This document shows, piece by piece, positions 17,757-28,000 of a stretch of 64,000 nucleotides of DNA. The position numbers and the translations under genes were made by a program. The notes beneath the pieces are model-generated. The model searched no databases. It was not told the origin of the DNA and worked only from the letters and a program-made list of their open reading frames with translations. The stretch spans positions 992,001 to 1,056,000 of the forward strand of contig JBALVX010000001.1 of the NCBI GenBank assembly GCA_036961295.1. Reading direction: 5' to 3'. Each line of letters starts with the position of its first letter. Positions within the stretch are counted from its first letter, which is position 1. The stretch is from JAGPUQ01 sp036961295 (lineage in GTDB: Bacteria; Pseudomonadota; Gammaproteobacteria; Pseudomonadales; Porticoccaceae).

Positions 17757-20700
17757 TTCCCGATCAGGCCGAACGCGCACAGGCGCTCGATACCCGTACA
17801 TCCTTTGCCATAGCCGCCCCCGCCGGTTCTGGTAAAACCGGATTACTCACTCAGCGTATGTTGTGCTTACTGGCCGAAAGTGAACGCCCCGAGTCCGTAC
17901 TGTGCATGACCTTTACCCGTAAAGCCGCAGCGGAAATGCGCCGGCGTATCAGTGACGCCCTCACTCTCGGTTTGAGCTCAACGCCCCCCGACAACGACTA
18001 CGAACGCCATAACTGGGAATTGGCCCAGCGAGTGCTAAAGCGGGATCAAGCCATGGGCTGGCAGCTAATGGCTTCCCTTAATCGCCTGCAAATCACCACC
18101 ATCGACGGGTTTTGCCGCCTTCTGGCGCAACAACTTGCGGTGGAATCCGGCCTCGGCGTCGTGCCGGAAAATACCGAAACCCCCAGTGTCTTATACCGCC
18201 AGGCGACACGAGAGTTACTCGCCGAACTGGAATCTTCCGGCCCCACCGGGGAAGCCCTCGAAATACTACTCACCCACGTGGACAACAACCATCAGCAATT
18301 GGAAGACCTGCTGATGGAGCTGATTGCCAAGCGGGAACAGTGGTTAAGTCACGTGGTCAGCAGTCGCGATGCCCGAGAATATTTAGAAGGCACGCTGACC
18401 CGATTGATCACCGATACTTTAGTTAAAGCCCAGCAACTATTCGCACCTTTTACTGGCGAGCTAACGATTTTGCTGGACTATATTTCTCAACATCTTGACC
18501 CTCACACACTGCAAGTAGAGTGGCTTGATTGCAGTGCCAGCGAACTCGCCGCCAATCCTGCTGACTGCATGGCAGCATGGCAGGCCTTGAGCCGTACCTT
18601 CCTGACTAACGATGGTAGCTGGCGTAAACAGGCCAACAAAAAAATTGGACTGCCGACCAAAAAAGATTCTCAGCGCCCCGAGCAAGCCGATGAACGCAAG
18701 CAACAGTGGAAAACTTTAATTGCGGCATTTCAACAAACCCCCGGCTTGTTGGATCTACTCAACGATGTGCTCAGCTTACCCGACGCTCGCTATGACGACA
18801 CTCAGTGGGCGGTGCTCGACGCCCTCACCCACCTGCTACCGCAATTGGCCGCGCGTCTGCAGTTAGTCTTTCAGCGAGAAGGCCAGTGTGACTTTACCGA
18901 AACCGCCCTCGCCGCTCAGCGCGCCCTACACAGTGTCAGTAGCAACTTAGGCGACGATTACCCTACGGACCTGGCGCTACAACTCGATTATCGTATTCAG
19001 CATATTTTAGTTGACGAGTGCCAGGATACCTCCAGCCTGCAATTTAATTTACTACGCCGACTCACCGCAGGCTGGCAAGCAGACGATGGCCGCACGCTGT
19101 TTCTGGTGGGCGACGCCATGCAGTCACTCTATGGTTTTCGCAACGCCAACGTGGGCCTGTTTCTCGACAGTCGCCGCCATCCTATCGGCGATATTCACTT
19201 ACAAGCCCTCGACCTCTCTACCAATTTTCGTTCCCACAACAATATTATTCACTGGGTGAACCGGGTTTTCACGCAGGCCTTTCCCGACACCGAAGACTCG
19301 GGCCGAGGTGCTACCCCCTATGCACCTTCTGCGGCCGCGGTTGCAGACATGGCGCTCACCGACACACACTGCAGTATCACCCTGGACACTTTAGACTCCG
19401 AGTCAATTGACAGCGAAGAAGGTGAGCAAGTTGCCCACCGTGTGCTGGCCGCACAAGACAACAATCCCGAAGGCAGCATCGCTATTTTGGTGCGGGGTCG
19501 CGGTCATCTAAAAGAAATTTTGCCCGCGCTATACAACAAGGGCTTAAGCTGGCAAGCCGCTGATATCGACAGCCTCAGTGGACGCATGCCGGTCATCGAT
19601 TTAATGTCCTTGACTCGCGCCTTACTGTGCCCCGCCGATCGCATTGCCTGGCTAGCACTACTACGGGCACCGTGGAGCGGGCTTAATCACCGCGACTTAC
19701 ATTCCCTGGTAACTCATATTGCCACGCAGGACGAAGCACCAGACCAGGATAACAGCACAAGCGGAACACCTAAGAACTCCAGAGCCTTCCCTTTATTATT
19801 AAATCAAACTCTGTCGCCGACCCTGCCCGAACACTTGTCGGATGCGGGTCGCCAGATTGTCCAAAGACTGGCTGGCGTCTTAGCAGCGGCGTGGCAACAA
19901 CGCCATCGCAAACCACTGCGTACCTGGATAGAAGGTGTCTGGATTGCCCTGGGTGGCCCGGCTGCCCTGCTCAACCCCAGCGCATTACAGCAGTGCCGCC
20001 AGTACTTTAATTTACTGGAAACTCACAGCACCACAGCCGCCGAAGACTGGGCGTCATTTTTGACTCTGGTGGAGAAGGGTCACGCCGCACCGGAACCCGA
20101 CGCTGACCCGCATCTGCAAATTATGACCATCCATAAAGCCAAGGGGCTGGAGTTTGATACCGTTATTATTCCGGGACTCCACCGTCCAAGTAGAAGTAAT
20201 CAGGGCGAGCTCTTGCTGTGGAGAGAACATATCAACGCCTCGGGGCAAACTGACCTGATTATGTCACCACCCGCATCCACGGGCAGCGATACCGACCGTA
20301 CTTATCAACATTTGCGCCGGGAACAAAGCCTCAAAGATCGGCTTGAAGATGCCCGGGTTTTGTATGTGGCCTGCACGCGGGCTAAATCCCATCTACACCT
20401 ACTCTTCAAACTACCGAAAAAAACGGCACCGGGTGCCAATACGCCTTTGGCTCTGTTGTGGGAAGCCTTAACTGATGATTTGAAACCTGCCAGCGAGCGC
20501 GGTAAATTATCAATAGCCGCAGCAATAAGCACATCAGTCTACGCCGATGTGCTTTACCACCCCACCGAATACACCTCTGACGACTCGGATTTCAACACTC
20601 CACAAGACGAACAAAATGAGCAAGACGAGCAAGAACAACTCAGCGCCGCCACTTTAAGTCATGGCGTACGTTTACCGCCGCACTGGCGCTTTGATCAAAA

Positions 20701-21361
20701 TTTGGAAACCGGAAATAATTCCCCGGCCTCGACAAACGAACTATTTAATACCCTCTCGAAGAGCGCGACCCTCCCGCAAAGCGAGATCAGTTTGCATCCC
20801 ACGTCCACCGAAGAGTTACGTGTCAGGCTCGCTGGCACCTTGTTTCACCGCACCGCAAGACAGATTGTGCTGGAAGGCATAGACCAGTGGGACAGCACGC
20901 GTATTGCACGGCAAAAAACCCTGTGGCGCAGTGAATTTAAACCTTTGCTTGCGGATCAGCACGAAACTGAGACCACAATAGCCAAACTCGAACGCGCGGT
21001 GATTCAGTTACTCGCCCACCCCGAGGGTAAATGGCTGCTTGCGCCCCACCCAGAACACGTTTGTGAATGGCCGCTGGCTTATGTCGATGACCACGGTCAG
21101 ATGCGCACCGCGATTCTGGATCGCAGTTTTGTCGCCGATGATGTGCGCTGGATCGTCGACTACAAATTGGCAGAACCGACTGCCAACGAGTCCCTGCAAG
21201 ACTTTCTACAGCACCAGAAAAATACCTATCACGAGCAATTAACAGCTTATCAGCGCCTACTGGAAAACCGGGAGTCAAACGTTGCAGAAGCGGGTATGAC
21301 AAAAATAGCGATTAAAATCGCACTCTATTTCCCTCTTATTCCTCATTTAGAGCTGCTATAG
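17753..21361 (+). CDS. UvrD/AddA-like superfamily 1 helicase-nuclease
   Basis: A 1202-residue helicase with Walker A APAGSGKTGLLTQRM (residues 22-36) and the Walker B-like motif VDECQDTSSLQF near 419. The helicase motif MTIHKAKGLEFDTVIIPGLH is near 790, and VLYVACTRAKSHLH of motif VI is near 870. The C-terminal end has AILDRSFV...RWIVDYKLAEP, a PD-(D/E)XK-like nuclease motif. This matches AddA rather than plain UvrD. It partners the upstream gene through a 4-bp overlap and probably processes double-strand breaks before recombination. Confidence 0.85.
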   Translation: MIPDQAERAQALDTRTSFAIAAPAGSGKTGLLTQRMLCLLAESERPESVLCMTFTRKAAAEMRRRISDALTLGLSSTPPDNDYERHNWELAQRVLKRDQAMGWQLMASLNRLQITTIDGFCRLLAQQLAVESGLGVVPENTETPSVLYRQATRELLAELESSGPTGEALEILLTHVDNNHQQLEDLLMELIAKREQWLSHVVSSRDAREYLEGTLTRLITDTLVKAQQLFAPFTGELTILLDYISQHLDPHTLQVEWLDCSASELAANPADCMAAWQALSRTFLTNDGSWRKQANKKIGLPTKKDSQRPEQADERKQQWKTLIAAFQQTPGLLDLLNDVLSLPDARYDDTQWAVLDALTHLLPQLAARLQLVFQREGQCDFTETALAAQRALHSVSSNLGDDYPTDLALQLDYRIQHILVDECQDTSSLQFNLLRRLTAGWQADDGRTLFLVGDAMQSLYGFRNANVGLFLDSRRHPIGDIHLQALDLSTNFRSHNNIIHWVNRVFTQAFPDTEDSGRGATPYAPSAAAVADMALTDTHCSITLDTLDSESIDSEEGEQVAHRVLAAQDNNPEGSIAILVRGRGHLKEILPALYNKGLSWQAADIDSLSGRMPVIDLMSLTRALLCPADRIAWLALLRAPWSGLNHRDLHSLVTHIATQDEAPDQDNSTSGTPKNSRAFPLLLNQTLSPTLPEHLSDAGRQIVQRLAGVLAAAWQQRHRKPLRTWIEGVWIALGGPAALLNPSALQQCRQYFNLLETHSTTAAEDWASFLTLVEKGHAAPEPDADPHLQIMTIHKAKGLEFDTVIIPGLHRPSRSNQGELLLWREHINASGQTDLIMSPPASTGSDTDRTYQHLRREQSLKDRLEDARVLYVACTRAKSHLHLLFKLPKKTAPGANTPLALLWEALTDDLKPASERGKLSIAAAISTSVYADVLYHPTEYTSDDSDFNTPQDEQNEQDEQEQLSAATLSHGVRLPPHWRFDQNLETGNNSPASTNELFNTLSKSATLPQSEISLHPTSTEELRVRLAGTLFHRTARQIVLEGIDQWDSTRIARQKTLWRSEFKPLLADQHETETTIAKLERAVIQLLAHPEGKWLLAPHPEHVCEWPLAYVDDHGQMRTAILDRSFVADDVRWIVDYKLAEPTANESLQDFLQHQKNTYHEQLTAYQRLLENRESNVAEAGMTKIAIKIALYFPLIPHLELL

Positions 21362-21429
21362 AAACAGTACGATAAAACATGCAAACTTCCACCTTGATTT
21401 ACAGTAGAATAACTGCCCTTTTTAATAAT

Positions 21430-21493
21430 TTGACTGTCACCCGAATACTCTTACCTAAACTAAAGTGACCCGAACGAAAATGAGCCAACTACA
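21430..21493 (+). promoter_or_regulatory. Promoter-like region before the DAHP synthase gene
   Basis: The gap from 21362 to 21493 contains TAGAATAACTGCCCTTTTTAAT (centred near 21410), closely resembling the sequence before metH, TAGAATAGCCTCCTTTTTTAAT. TTGACT lies near 21429. No ideal -35/-10 pair with 17-bp spacing was found. Confidence 0.3.
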
Positions 21494-22570
21494 ATGATTG
21501 AACGCGCGCTGGAAAACATCAACGTCCAAACTCAGGAAGTATTGCTGACTCCCGGCGATCTGAAAAAAGACCTGCCGATGTCTGATCTGGCAGCCAAAAC
21601 CATTGTGCAAGGCCGCGAAGCCGTACAGAACATTTTGGCCCATAAAGATCATCGCCTTATCGTTGTCATCGGCCCCTGCTCCATTCACGATGTGGATGCG
21701 GCCATGGACTACGCTCAGCGACTTAAAGCCCTCGCCGACAAGGTAGGCGATACCTTGTTAGTGGTGATGCGGGTGTATTTCGAAAAACCCCGTACTACCG
21801 TGGGCTGGAAGGGACTGATTAACGATCCCCACCTGGATGACTCCTTCAAAATCAGTGAAGGTCTGCATATCGGTCGGCGTTTATTACTTGATATATCCGA
21901 ACTCGGTTTGCCTACCGCCACCGAAGCACTAGATCCTATTTCGCCGCAATATCTACAGGATTTAATTTCCTGGTCGGCCATTGGCGCACGCACCACTGAA
22001 TCCCAGACTCACCGAGAAATGGCCAGCGGTCTCACACCTGCGGTGGGCTTTAAAAACGGCACCGATGGTGGCCTTGCAGTCGCGGTCAATGCGCTTCAGT
22101 CCGTTGCTAGTCCACATCGTTTTCTCGGCATTAACAGCGAGGGCCGGGTCGCCATTATCACCACCAAGGGCAACCCCTATGCACACATCGTACTTCGCGG
22201 CGGCAATGGTAAGCCTAATTACGACTCTGTAAGTGTGGCGCTTTGCGAACAGGAATTACAAAAAGCCAATATCGAAGCCAATATTATGGTCGATTGCAGT
22301 CACGCCAACTCCAACAAAAACCACGAATTACAAACGCTGGTAATGCAAAACGTCGCGCAACAAATTGCGGACGGCAACCGCTCTATTATTGGATTGATGG
22401 TGGAGAGTAATCTTAAAGCCGGTAACCAAAAACTATCGGCTAACCGAGACGAAATGGAATATGGGAAATCAGTCACCGATGCCTGTATTGACTGGGAAAC
22501 CACGGAAGCTTCCCTGATAGCGATGCGCGACACGCTGAAGAACATATTACCGAAACGCTTTGCTGGTTAA
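21494..22570 (+). CDS. aroF: 3-deoxy-7-phosphoheptulonate (DAHP) synthase, class I
   Basis: The first enzyme of the shikimate pathway, joining phosphoenolpyruvate and erythrose 4-phosphate. The 358-residue protein has the class I (AroF/AroG/AroH) hallmarks VVIGPCSIHD near 56, VMRVYFEKPRTTVGWKGL near 89, GARTTESQTHREMASG near 164 and VDCSHANSNKNHE near 255. TEALDPISPQYLQDLISWSAIGARTT is closer to the Tyr-sensitive AroF type than to AroG. The isozyme, and so the feedback inhibitor, cannot be settled by eye. No leader peptide was seen. Confidence 0.92.
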   Translation: MIERALENINVQTQEVLLTPGDLKKDLPMSDLAAKTIVQGREAVQNILAHKDHRLIVVIGPCSIHDVDAAMDYAQRLKALADKVGDTLLVVMRVYFEKPRTTVGWKGLINDPHLDDSFKISEGLHIGRRLLLDISELGLPTATEALDPISPQYLQDLISWSAIGARTTESQTHREMASGLTPAVGFKNGTDGGLAVAVNALQSVASPHRFLGINSEGRVAIITTKGNPYAHIVLRGGNGKPNYDSVSVALCEQELQKANIEANIMVDCSHANSNKNHELQTLVMQNVAQQIADGNRSIIGLMVESNLKAGNQKLSANRDEMEYGKSVTDACIDWETTEASLIAMRDTLKNILPKRFAG

Positions 22571-22651
22571 ACTGGCCTTACTCGCGAGGCCTGCGCGTTG
22601 TGGCTTTTGTTATTGTTAAGGAAAGCAAAAGTCTCGAATATTAAGCCGGTC

Positions 22652-23278
22652 TTAATGAAGTGGTCCAAAATCCAGATCCACAACGCCTTGACACCTGCTG
22701 GGCAATATCGATTCCAGGCCTATATTAATCATCGAGCGCAAGGTCTCCCGGCTAGCGCCCATTTTACTTTGCAAGCGCACACCCCCAGCTAGTGCCATTA
22801 AGTAAGCCACGCAGACTGACGCAGGTTTGTCATCTGGTATTAAGCCCTTTTCCCTGGCTTCGACGAGTCGATTCTCAAATAAATCCTCGAGCATCGACAA
22901 GCGGGTTGCGGCGGCCTGGGCTATCTCCGGCTCTGTATGGCTCAACTCGCTAATGGTATTAAGCAACAAGCAACCCCGCGAACGATACTCGTCGTCATCC
23001 ACCAAAAGCAGGGCATAAAACAAACTACGAATCGCTATAATCGGATCAGTAACTTCCATATACCCGTTAAGCGGTAGCTCAAAATGCAACACGTAATGGT
23101 CCAGTACTTCATGAAACAAACCAGCCTTGCTACCAAAAGCCTGATAAAGACTACCCCGGTTAATTTCTGTAGCTGCAATTAACTTATATATGGACGTAGC
23201 TTCGTACCCATCTCGCCAGAACACATTCATGGCGGCTTCCAGCACGTGCTGACGATTATATTCTGGTGCTCTGGGCAT
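22652..23278 (-). CDS. TetR-family transcriptional regulator (copy 1)
   Basis: A DNA-binding repressor of the TetR type. From the start at 23278 (GGAG 8 bp upstream, MPRAPEYNRQHV) it has 208 residues; an upstream in-frame extension to 23320 lacks a good site. The N-terminal helix-turn-helix (about 5-50) includes INRGSLYQAFGSKAGLFHEVLDHY. The C-terminal ligand domain is unlike well-studied members. It is about 45% similar by eye to the next gene and both end in VDxDFGPL-type text. The ligand and targets are unknown. Confidence 0.85.
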   Translation of the reverse strand: MPRAPEYNRQHVLEAAMNVFWRDGYEATSIYKLIAATEINRGSLYQAFGSKAGLFHEVLDHYVLHFELPLNGYMEVTDPIIAIRSLFYALLLVDDDEYRSRGCLLLNTISELSHTEPEIAQAAATRLSMLEDLFENRLVEAREKGLIPDDKPASVCVAYLMALAGGVRLQSKMGASRETLRSMINIGLESILPSRCQGVVDLDFGPLH

Positions 23279-23331
23279 CCTTGACTCTCCAAAATAAAAC
23301 ACTATTGTCAAACCCTTCACTCGCTCCGCCG

Positions 23332-23358
23332 ACCCTGACGCTCCTGACGCTCTTGACG
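23332..23358. repeat. 9-bp tandem repeat between the two TetR genes
   Basis: Three 9-bp copies (accctgacg, ctcctgacg, ctcttgacg) in the spacer, close to the start of TetR copy 1 on the minus strand. No function is evident. Confidence 0.7.
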
Positions 23359-23386
23359 ATGACGCTCTCCAAAGGGCTTCGCTAAA

Positions 23387-24058
23387 TCATTTGCTCAGTG
23401 GTCCAAAATCAACTGCTACGGTCGCTTCAGGTAAAGTTTCGACATTGCCGGACGCATCCGAAGCTTGCGCAGAGAAATTCGTCAGCATCGGGGCAATACC
23501 CATATCTATCATGGTTTTTAATGCCGATTTCTCAACATTCATTTTTTCGGCCAGGCGCAAGCCACCACACAGGGTAATCAAATACTTGCCGTACACTGCA
23601 GCCGAACAATTCTGATTCATTTGTCCCTGCTGCTGAGCTGCCTCAATACGAACTTCGAAAAAATCGCTCAACTGTTCCAAATACTGCGTTGCACGCCCGG
23701 CAAGTTCTGGCTCAGTATGGGTCAACTCGCTCACTGTGTTGTACAGCAGGCAGCCCCAGGAATTGTATTTCGGATTGTCGATAAGGAACATGGCGTAAAA
23801 CACGCTGCGAATCGCAACCACAGGTTCAACATTAGCAACTAATGCACCGACCGGATCTTGAAAATTATCTACGTAATATTTGAGAACTTCTTCAAACAAA
23901 CCGGCTTTGCTACCAAAGGCCTGGTAGAGACTGCCGCGATTAATATCCATGGCGGCGGTTAATTTTTGTATCGACGTGGCGTCATAACCATCTCGCCAAA
24001 ACATCTTCATGGCTTCTGCCAGGACGTGTCCGCGATCGTACTCTGGTGCTCTAGGCAT
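23387..24058 (-). CDS. TetR-family transcriptional regulator (copy 2)
   Basis: A 223-residue paralogue of the preceding regulator, starting MPRAPEYDRGHVLAEAM. The helix-turn-helix region DINRGSLYQAFGSKAGLFEEVL is nearly identical to copy 1, as is the central SRGCLL/SWGCLL-SELTHTEPE segment. The C-terminal end VAVDFGPLSK matches VDLDFGPLH of copy 1. The two genes are adjacent and in the same direction, indicating a local duplication. Ligand and targets are unknown. A short gap separates it from nfuA. Confidence 0.85.
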   Translation of the reverse strand: MPRAPEYDRGHVLAEAMKMFWRDGYDATSIQKLTAAMDINRGSLYQAFGSKAGLFEEVLKYYVDNFQDPVGALVANVEPVVAIRSVFYAMFLIDNPKYNSWGCLLYNTVSELTHTEPELAGRATQYLEQLSDFFEVRIEAAQQQGQMNQNCSAAVYGKYLITLCGGLRLAEKMNVEKSALKTMIDMGIAPMLTNFSAQASDASGNVETLPEATVAVDFGPLSK

Positions 24059-24123
24059 AAAAACCCCATTCCTTAGACGATTAACTATCCCTCATCCTAG
24101 CATTCAGCCTTCCACCGAACCGC

Positions 24124-24708
24124 TTATTTATAAAAAGCCTGGGAAGTATCGCTGTGATCTGTGACGTCGCGCACACCTTTAAGGTCAGGAATTTGAGTTA
24201 ACAAGGTTTTCTCAACACCTTCCTTAAGTGTGACGTCCACCATACCGCAGCCCTGACAGCCGCCACCAAATTGTAGTACCGCTACGTCGTCAACAATTTC
24301 TTCCAGACTAACGACACCGCCGTGAGCGGCCAAACCGGGATTGATTTCGTTGTGCAGCACGTAATTGATTTTGTCTTCCAGGGGACTGTCGTCATTCACT
24401 TTTGGGGTACGAGAATTAGGCGCCCGAATGGTCAATTGGCCACCGAGACGGTCTTCCGAGTAGTCCACTTTGGCATCGTCCAAAAACGGCTCACTGCGTT
24501 TTTCAATGTAAGCGCGCAGACCATCCAGTTCCATCAACTCGTCGTCGGGCTGCTCCTCACCCGGCTTGCAGTAGGCAATACAGGTTTCGGCTTTTGGGGT
24601 ACCCGGATCGCTGATAAATAGACGAATGGCAATGCCTTCGCAATCCTGTTTTTCCAATAATCCCGCCAGATAGACTTGTGCTGGGGGAGTAATTTCGACT
24701 TTGGACAT
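24124..24708 (-). CDS. nfuA: Fe-S biogenesis scaffold/carrier protein NfuA
   Basis: NfuA carries and delivers [4Fe-4S] clusters to client enzymes and matters under oxidative or iron stress. The 194-residue protein has an N-terminal degenerate A-type domain (1-95) and a C-terminal Nfu domain. The CxxC cluster ligands are C151 and C154 in FGGGCQGCGMVDVTL. Length and architecture match the E. coli protein. It is divergent from metH across a 302-bp gap. Confidence 0.93.
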   Translation of the reverse strand: MSKVEITPPAQVYLAGLLEKQDCEGIAIRLFISDPGTPKAETCIAYCKPGEEQPDDELMELDGLRAYIEKRSEPFLDDAKVDYSEDRLGGQLTIRAPNSRTPKVNDDSPLEDKINYVLHNEINPGLAAHGGVVSLEEIVDDVAVLQFGGGCQGCGMVDVTLKEGVEKTLLTQIPDLKGVRDVTDHSDTSQAFYK

Positions 24709-25010
24709 GAGCTTGTTTCCCGATCTCCAGGAGATCTATACCTGAGTAAATTAGTCGTGTATTTTAGCAGCGCAAACAAGGGCCGACAATGGCATCTGGC
24801 TATATAATATCCCCGCCTAGCGCCATTTCACAGCTATGCCGACAGCCCTTTTCTCGAACCTTCTCGCAGACCTTCTCAGAAACCAGGGCCACTGCTGCCT
24901 CGCTTTAGTTAAAAAATCGCTAACAACGTTATTAAATTGAAAGTCTTAACTCTGCAATTTGCTAGAATAGCCTCCTTTTTTAATCCGACCCTACTTTTAC
25001 CGGTTAATTC
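24709..25010. other. 302-bp divergent region between nfuA and metH
   Basis: A TGCTAGAAT extended -10 candidate lies at about 24961-24969 on the plus strand, about 45 bp before the metH start. No cobalamin riboswitch core (the conserved B12 box) was recognised, although a short search by eye cannot exclude it. TTGAAA at about 24939 is 20 bp from the -10, too far for a normal -35. Confidence 0.4.
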
Positions 25011-28000
25011 ATGTCCAACCTGCGAACTCAACGTATCGAGGCGCTCCACCAGGCCGCCAGTCAACGTATCTTAATACTCGATGGTGCCACCGGCACCATG
25101 ATCCAACGTCGTAAACTCAAAGAAGCGGATTTTCGCGGTACCCGTTTTGCCGATTGGCCACAAGATTTGGGGGGCAATAACGACCTGCTGGTGCTCACCT
25201 GCCCGGACATCGTGCGCGATATCCATCTGGCTTATTTAGAGGCCGGTGCGGATATTATTGAAACCAATACCTTTAACGCCACCAGCATTTCTCAATCCGA
25301 CTACGGTATGGAAGCTCAGGTCATCGAACTTAACCGGGAAGCCGCCCGTATCGCCCGCGCCGCTGCCGATACCGTGAGCGCGCAAACTCCGGACAAACCC
25401 CGCTGGGTTGCCGGGGTTATCGGCCCGACCAGCCGTACCGCCTCCATTTCACCCGATGTGAATGACCCGGCGGCGCGCAATACCACCTTTAGCGAATTGG
25501 CCGAATCCTACCGGGAGGCCACCCGCGCGTTAATTGATGGCGGCTCAGACATCATCATGATCGAAACCGTGTTCGATACCTTGAACGCCAAAGCGGCCAT
25601 TTTTGCCGTACAGGATGTCTATGCCGAGTTAGGTATTGAGCTGCCGATTATGATCTCTGGCACCATTACCGATGCCTCTGGTCGCACGCTATCGGGGCAA
25701 ACTACGGAAGCCTTCTGGAACAGTGTCGCCCACGCCGAACCTTTTGCTATTGGTTTGAATTGCGCCCTGGGTGCGGAACAGTTGCGACCTTACGTACAGG
25801 AATTATCTCGAGTTAGCTCCACGCTAGTATCGGCCCACCCGAATGCGGGCTTGCCTAATGCTTTTGGCGAATACGATGAAACCGCCGAGGAAACTGCCGC
25901 GATTCTCGACGAATTCGCCAGCAGTGGTCTGGTGAATATTATCGGCGGCTGTTGCGGCACCACCCCGGAACATATTCGAGCCATCACCGATGCGGTGGCT
26001 CGCTATAGCACTCGGACGATACCGGACATTGAACCGGCCTGTCGTCTGGCGGGACTCGAGCCCTTTGCTATCACTCAGGATTCCCTTTTCGTGAATGTTG
26101 GCGAGCGCTGTAATGTCACCGGCTCGGCACGCTTTAAGCGCTTAATTCTGGAAGACGACTACACCACCGCACTCCAAGTCGCGCTAGAGCAGGTAGAAAA
26201 CGGCGCGCAAATCATCGACATCAATATGGATGAAGGCATGCTCGATTCCGTCGAGGCCATCACCACTTTTCTTAAGCTGGTGGCCACGGAACCGGATATT
26301 TGCCGTGTGCCCATTATGGTGGACTCCTCCAAGTGGGAGGTTATCGAAGCCGGGCTTCAGCAAGTTCAAGGTAAAGCCCTGGTTAATTCCATTAGCCTCA
26401 AGGAAGGCGAAGAAGCGTTTATTCATCACGCCCGCCTGTGCAAACGCTACGGCGCGGCCGTGGTGGTGATGGCCTTCGACACCGACGGACAAGCCGATAA
26501 TCTCGAGCGACGCATCGCCATCTGCCAACGCAGTTACGATATTTTAATTAACGACGTCGGCTTTAATCCCTCAGATATTATTTTCGACCCGAATATATTT
26601 GCTATTGCGACCGGGATTGAAGAACACAATAACTACGCCGTCGATTTTATCGAGGCCTGCCGCTGGATTCGCGCCAACCTGCCCCACGCGCATATTTCTG
26701 GCGGCGTCAGCAATGTGTCGTTTTCCTTTCGCGGCAACAACCCGGTGCGCGAAGCGATTCACTCGGTATTTTTATACCACGCTATTAAAGCCGGACTCAG
26801 CATGGGCATCGTCAACGCCGGACAACTCGCGGTTTACGATGATTTACCCGAAGAACTGCGCACGGTGGTGGAAGACGTGGTGCTCAATCGTGGTGCAAAT
26901 GGTGGCGATGGCACCGAAAGCCTGCTCGCCATCGCCGATAAATATCGCGGTGATGGTAGCGTCGCCGCAAGCAAAGAAGATCTCGCCTGGCGGGAATGGC
27001 CGGTCGCTCGACGCCTGCAACACGCGCTGGTTAAAGGCATTACTCTGTTTATTGAAGAAGACGCCGAAGCCGCGCGCCTAGAAGCTAAGCGGCCTTTAGA
27101 TGTTATCGAAGGCCCGCTTATGGATGGCATGAATGTGGTGGGTGATCTGTTCGGCAGCGGCAAAATGTTTCTACCCCAGGTGGTGAAATCCGCGCGCGTG
27201 ATGAAACAGGCCGTTGCCCATCTGCAGCCCTACATCGAACTGGAAAAACAGGGTGCGCCCCAAAGTAACGGTAAAGTGTTAATGGCCACCGTAAAAGGTG
27301 ACGTGCACGATATCGGCAAAAATATCGTCGGCGTGGTGTTGCAGTGCAACAACTTTGAAGTCATCGACCTCGGCGTTATGGTCTCCGCCACCACCATTCT
27401 CGAAACCGCGCAGCAACAAGACGTGGATATTATCGGGCTATCTGGGCTGATTACTCCGTCTCTCGACGAGATGGTGCATGTTGCTAGTGAGATGGAGCGC
27501 CTCGGTTTGGATCTGCCTTTGTTAATCGGCGGTGCCACCACCTCAAAAGCTCACACTGCGGTAAAAATTGATCCCGGTTATCACCGTGGTCAAAGTATTT
27601 ATGTCGCCGATGCCTCACGTGCGGTGGGTGTAGCCACCAAGCTGATGAACCTCGAGCGACGCCAGGAGTATTACCTGGAATTAAACGACGAGTACGACAA
27701 GGTGCGCACACGCACTGCCGCTCGACAATCAAAACGAAAATCCCTTGGCTACGCGGACGCCATTGATGCCGGCATGGCCATCGAGTGGAAAAACTATCTT
27801 CCACCAGTGCCTAAACAACTCGGTGCCCAGGTGTTTCGCAATTATCCTTTGCAAGATTTAATCGACACCATCGACTGGACACCCTTTTTTATCACCTGGA
27901 GTTTGGCGGGAAAATATCCCAAAATCCTTGACGATGAAGTCGTCGGCGAGCAGGCGCGTATCTTATTTGACGATGCCCAGGCCATGCTCAAAAAATTACT

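Noticed and set aside
24709..25010. Cobalamin riboswitch before metH
   Set aside because: No conserved B12 box was recognised by eye. A covariance search would be needed to exclude it.
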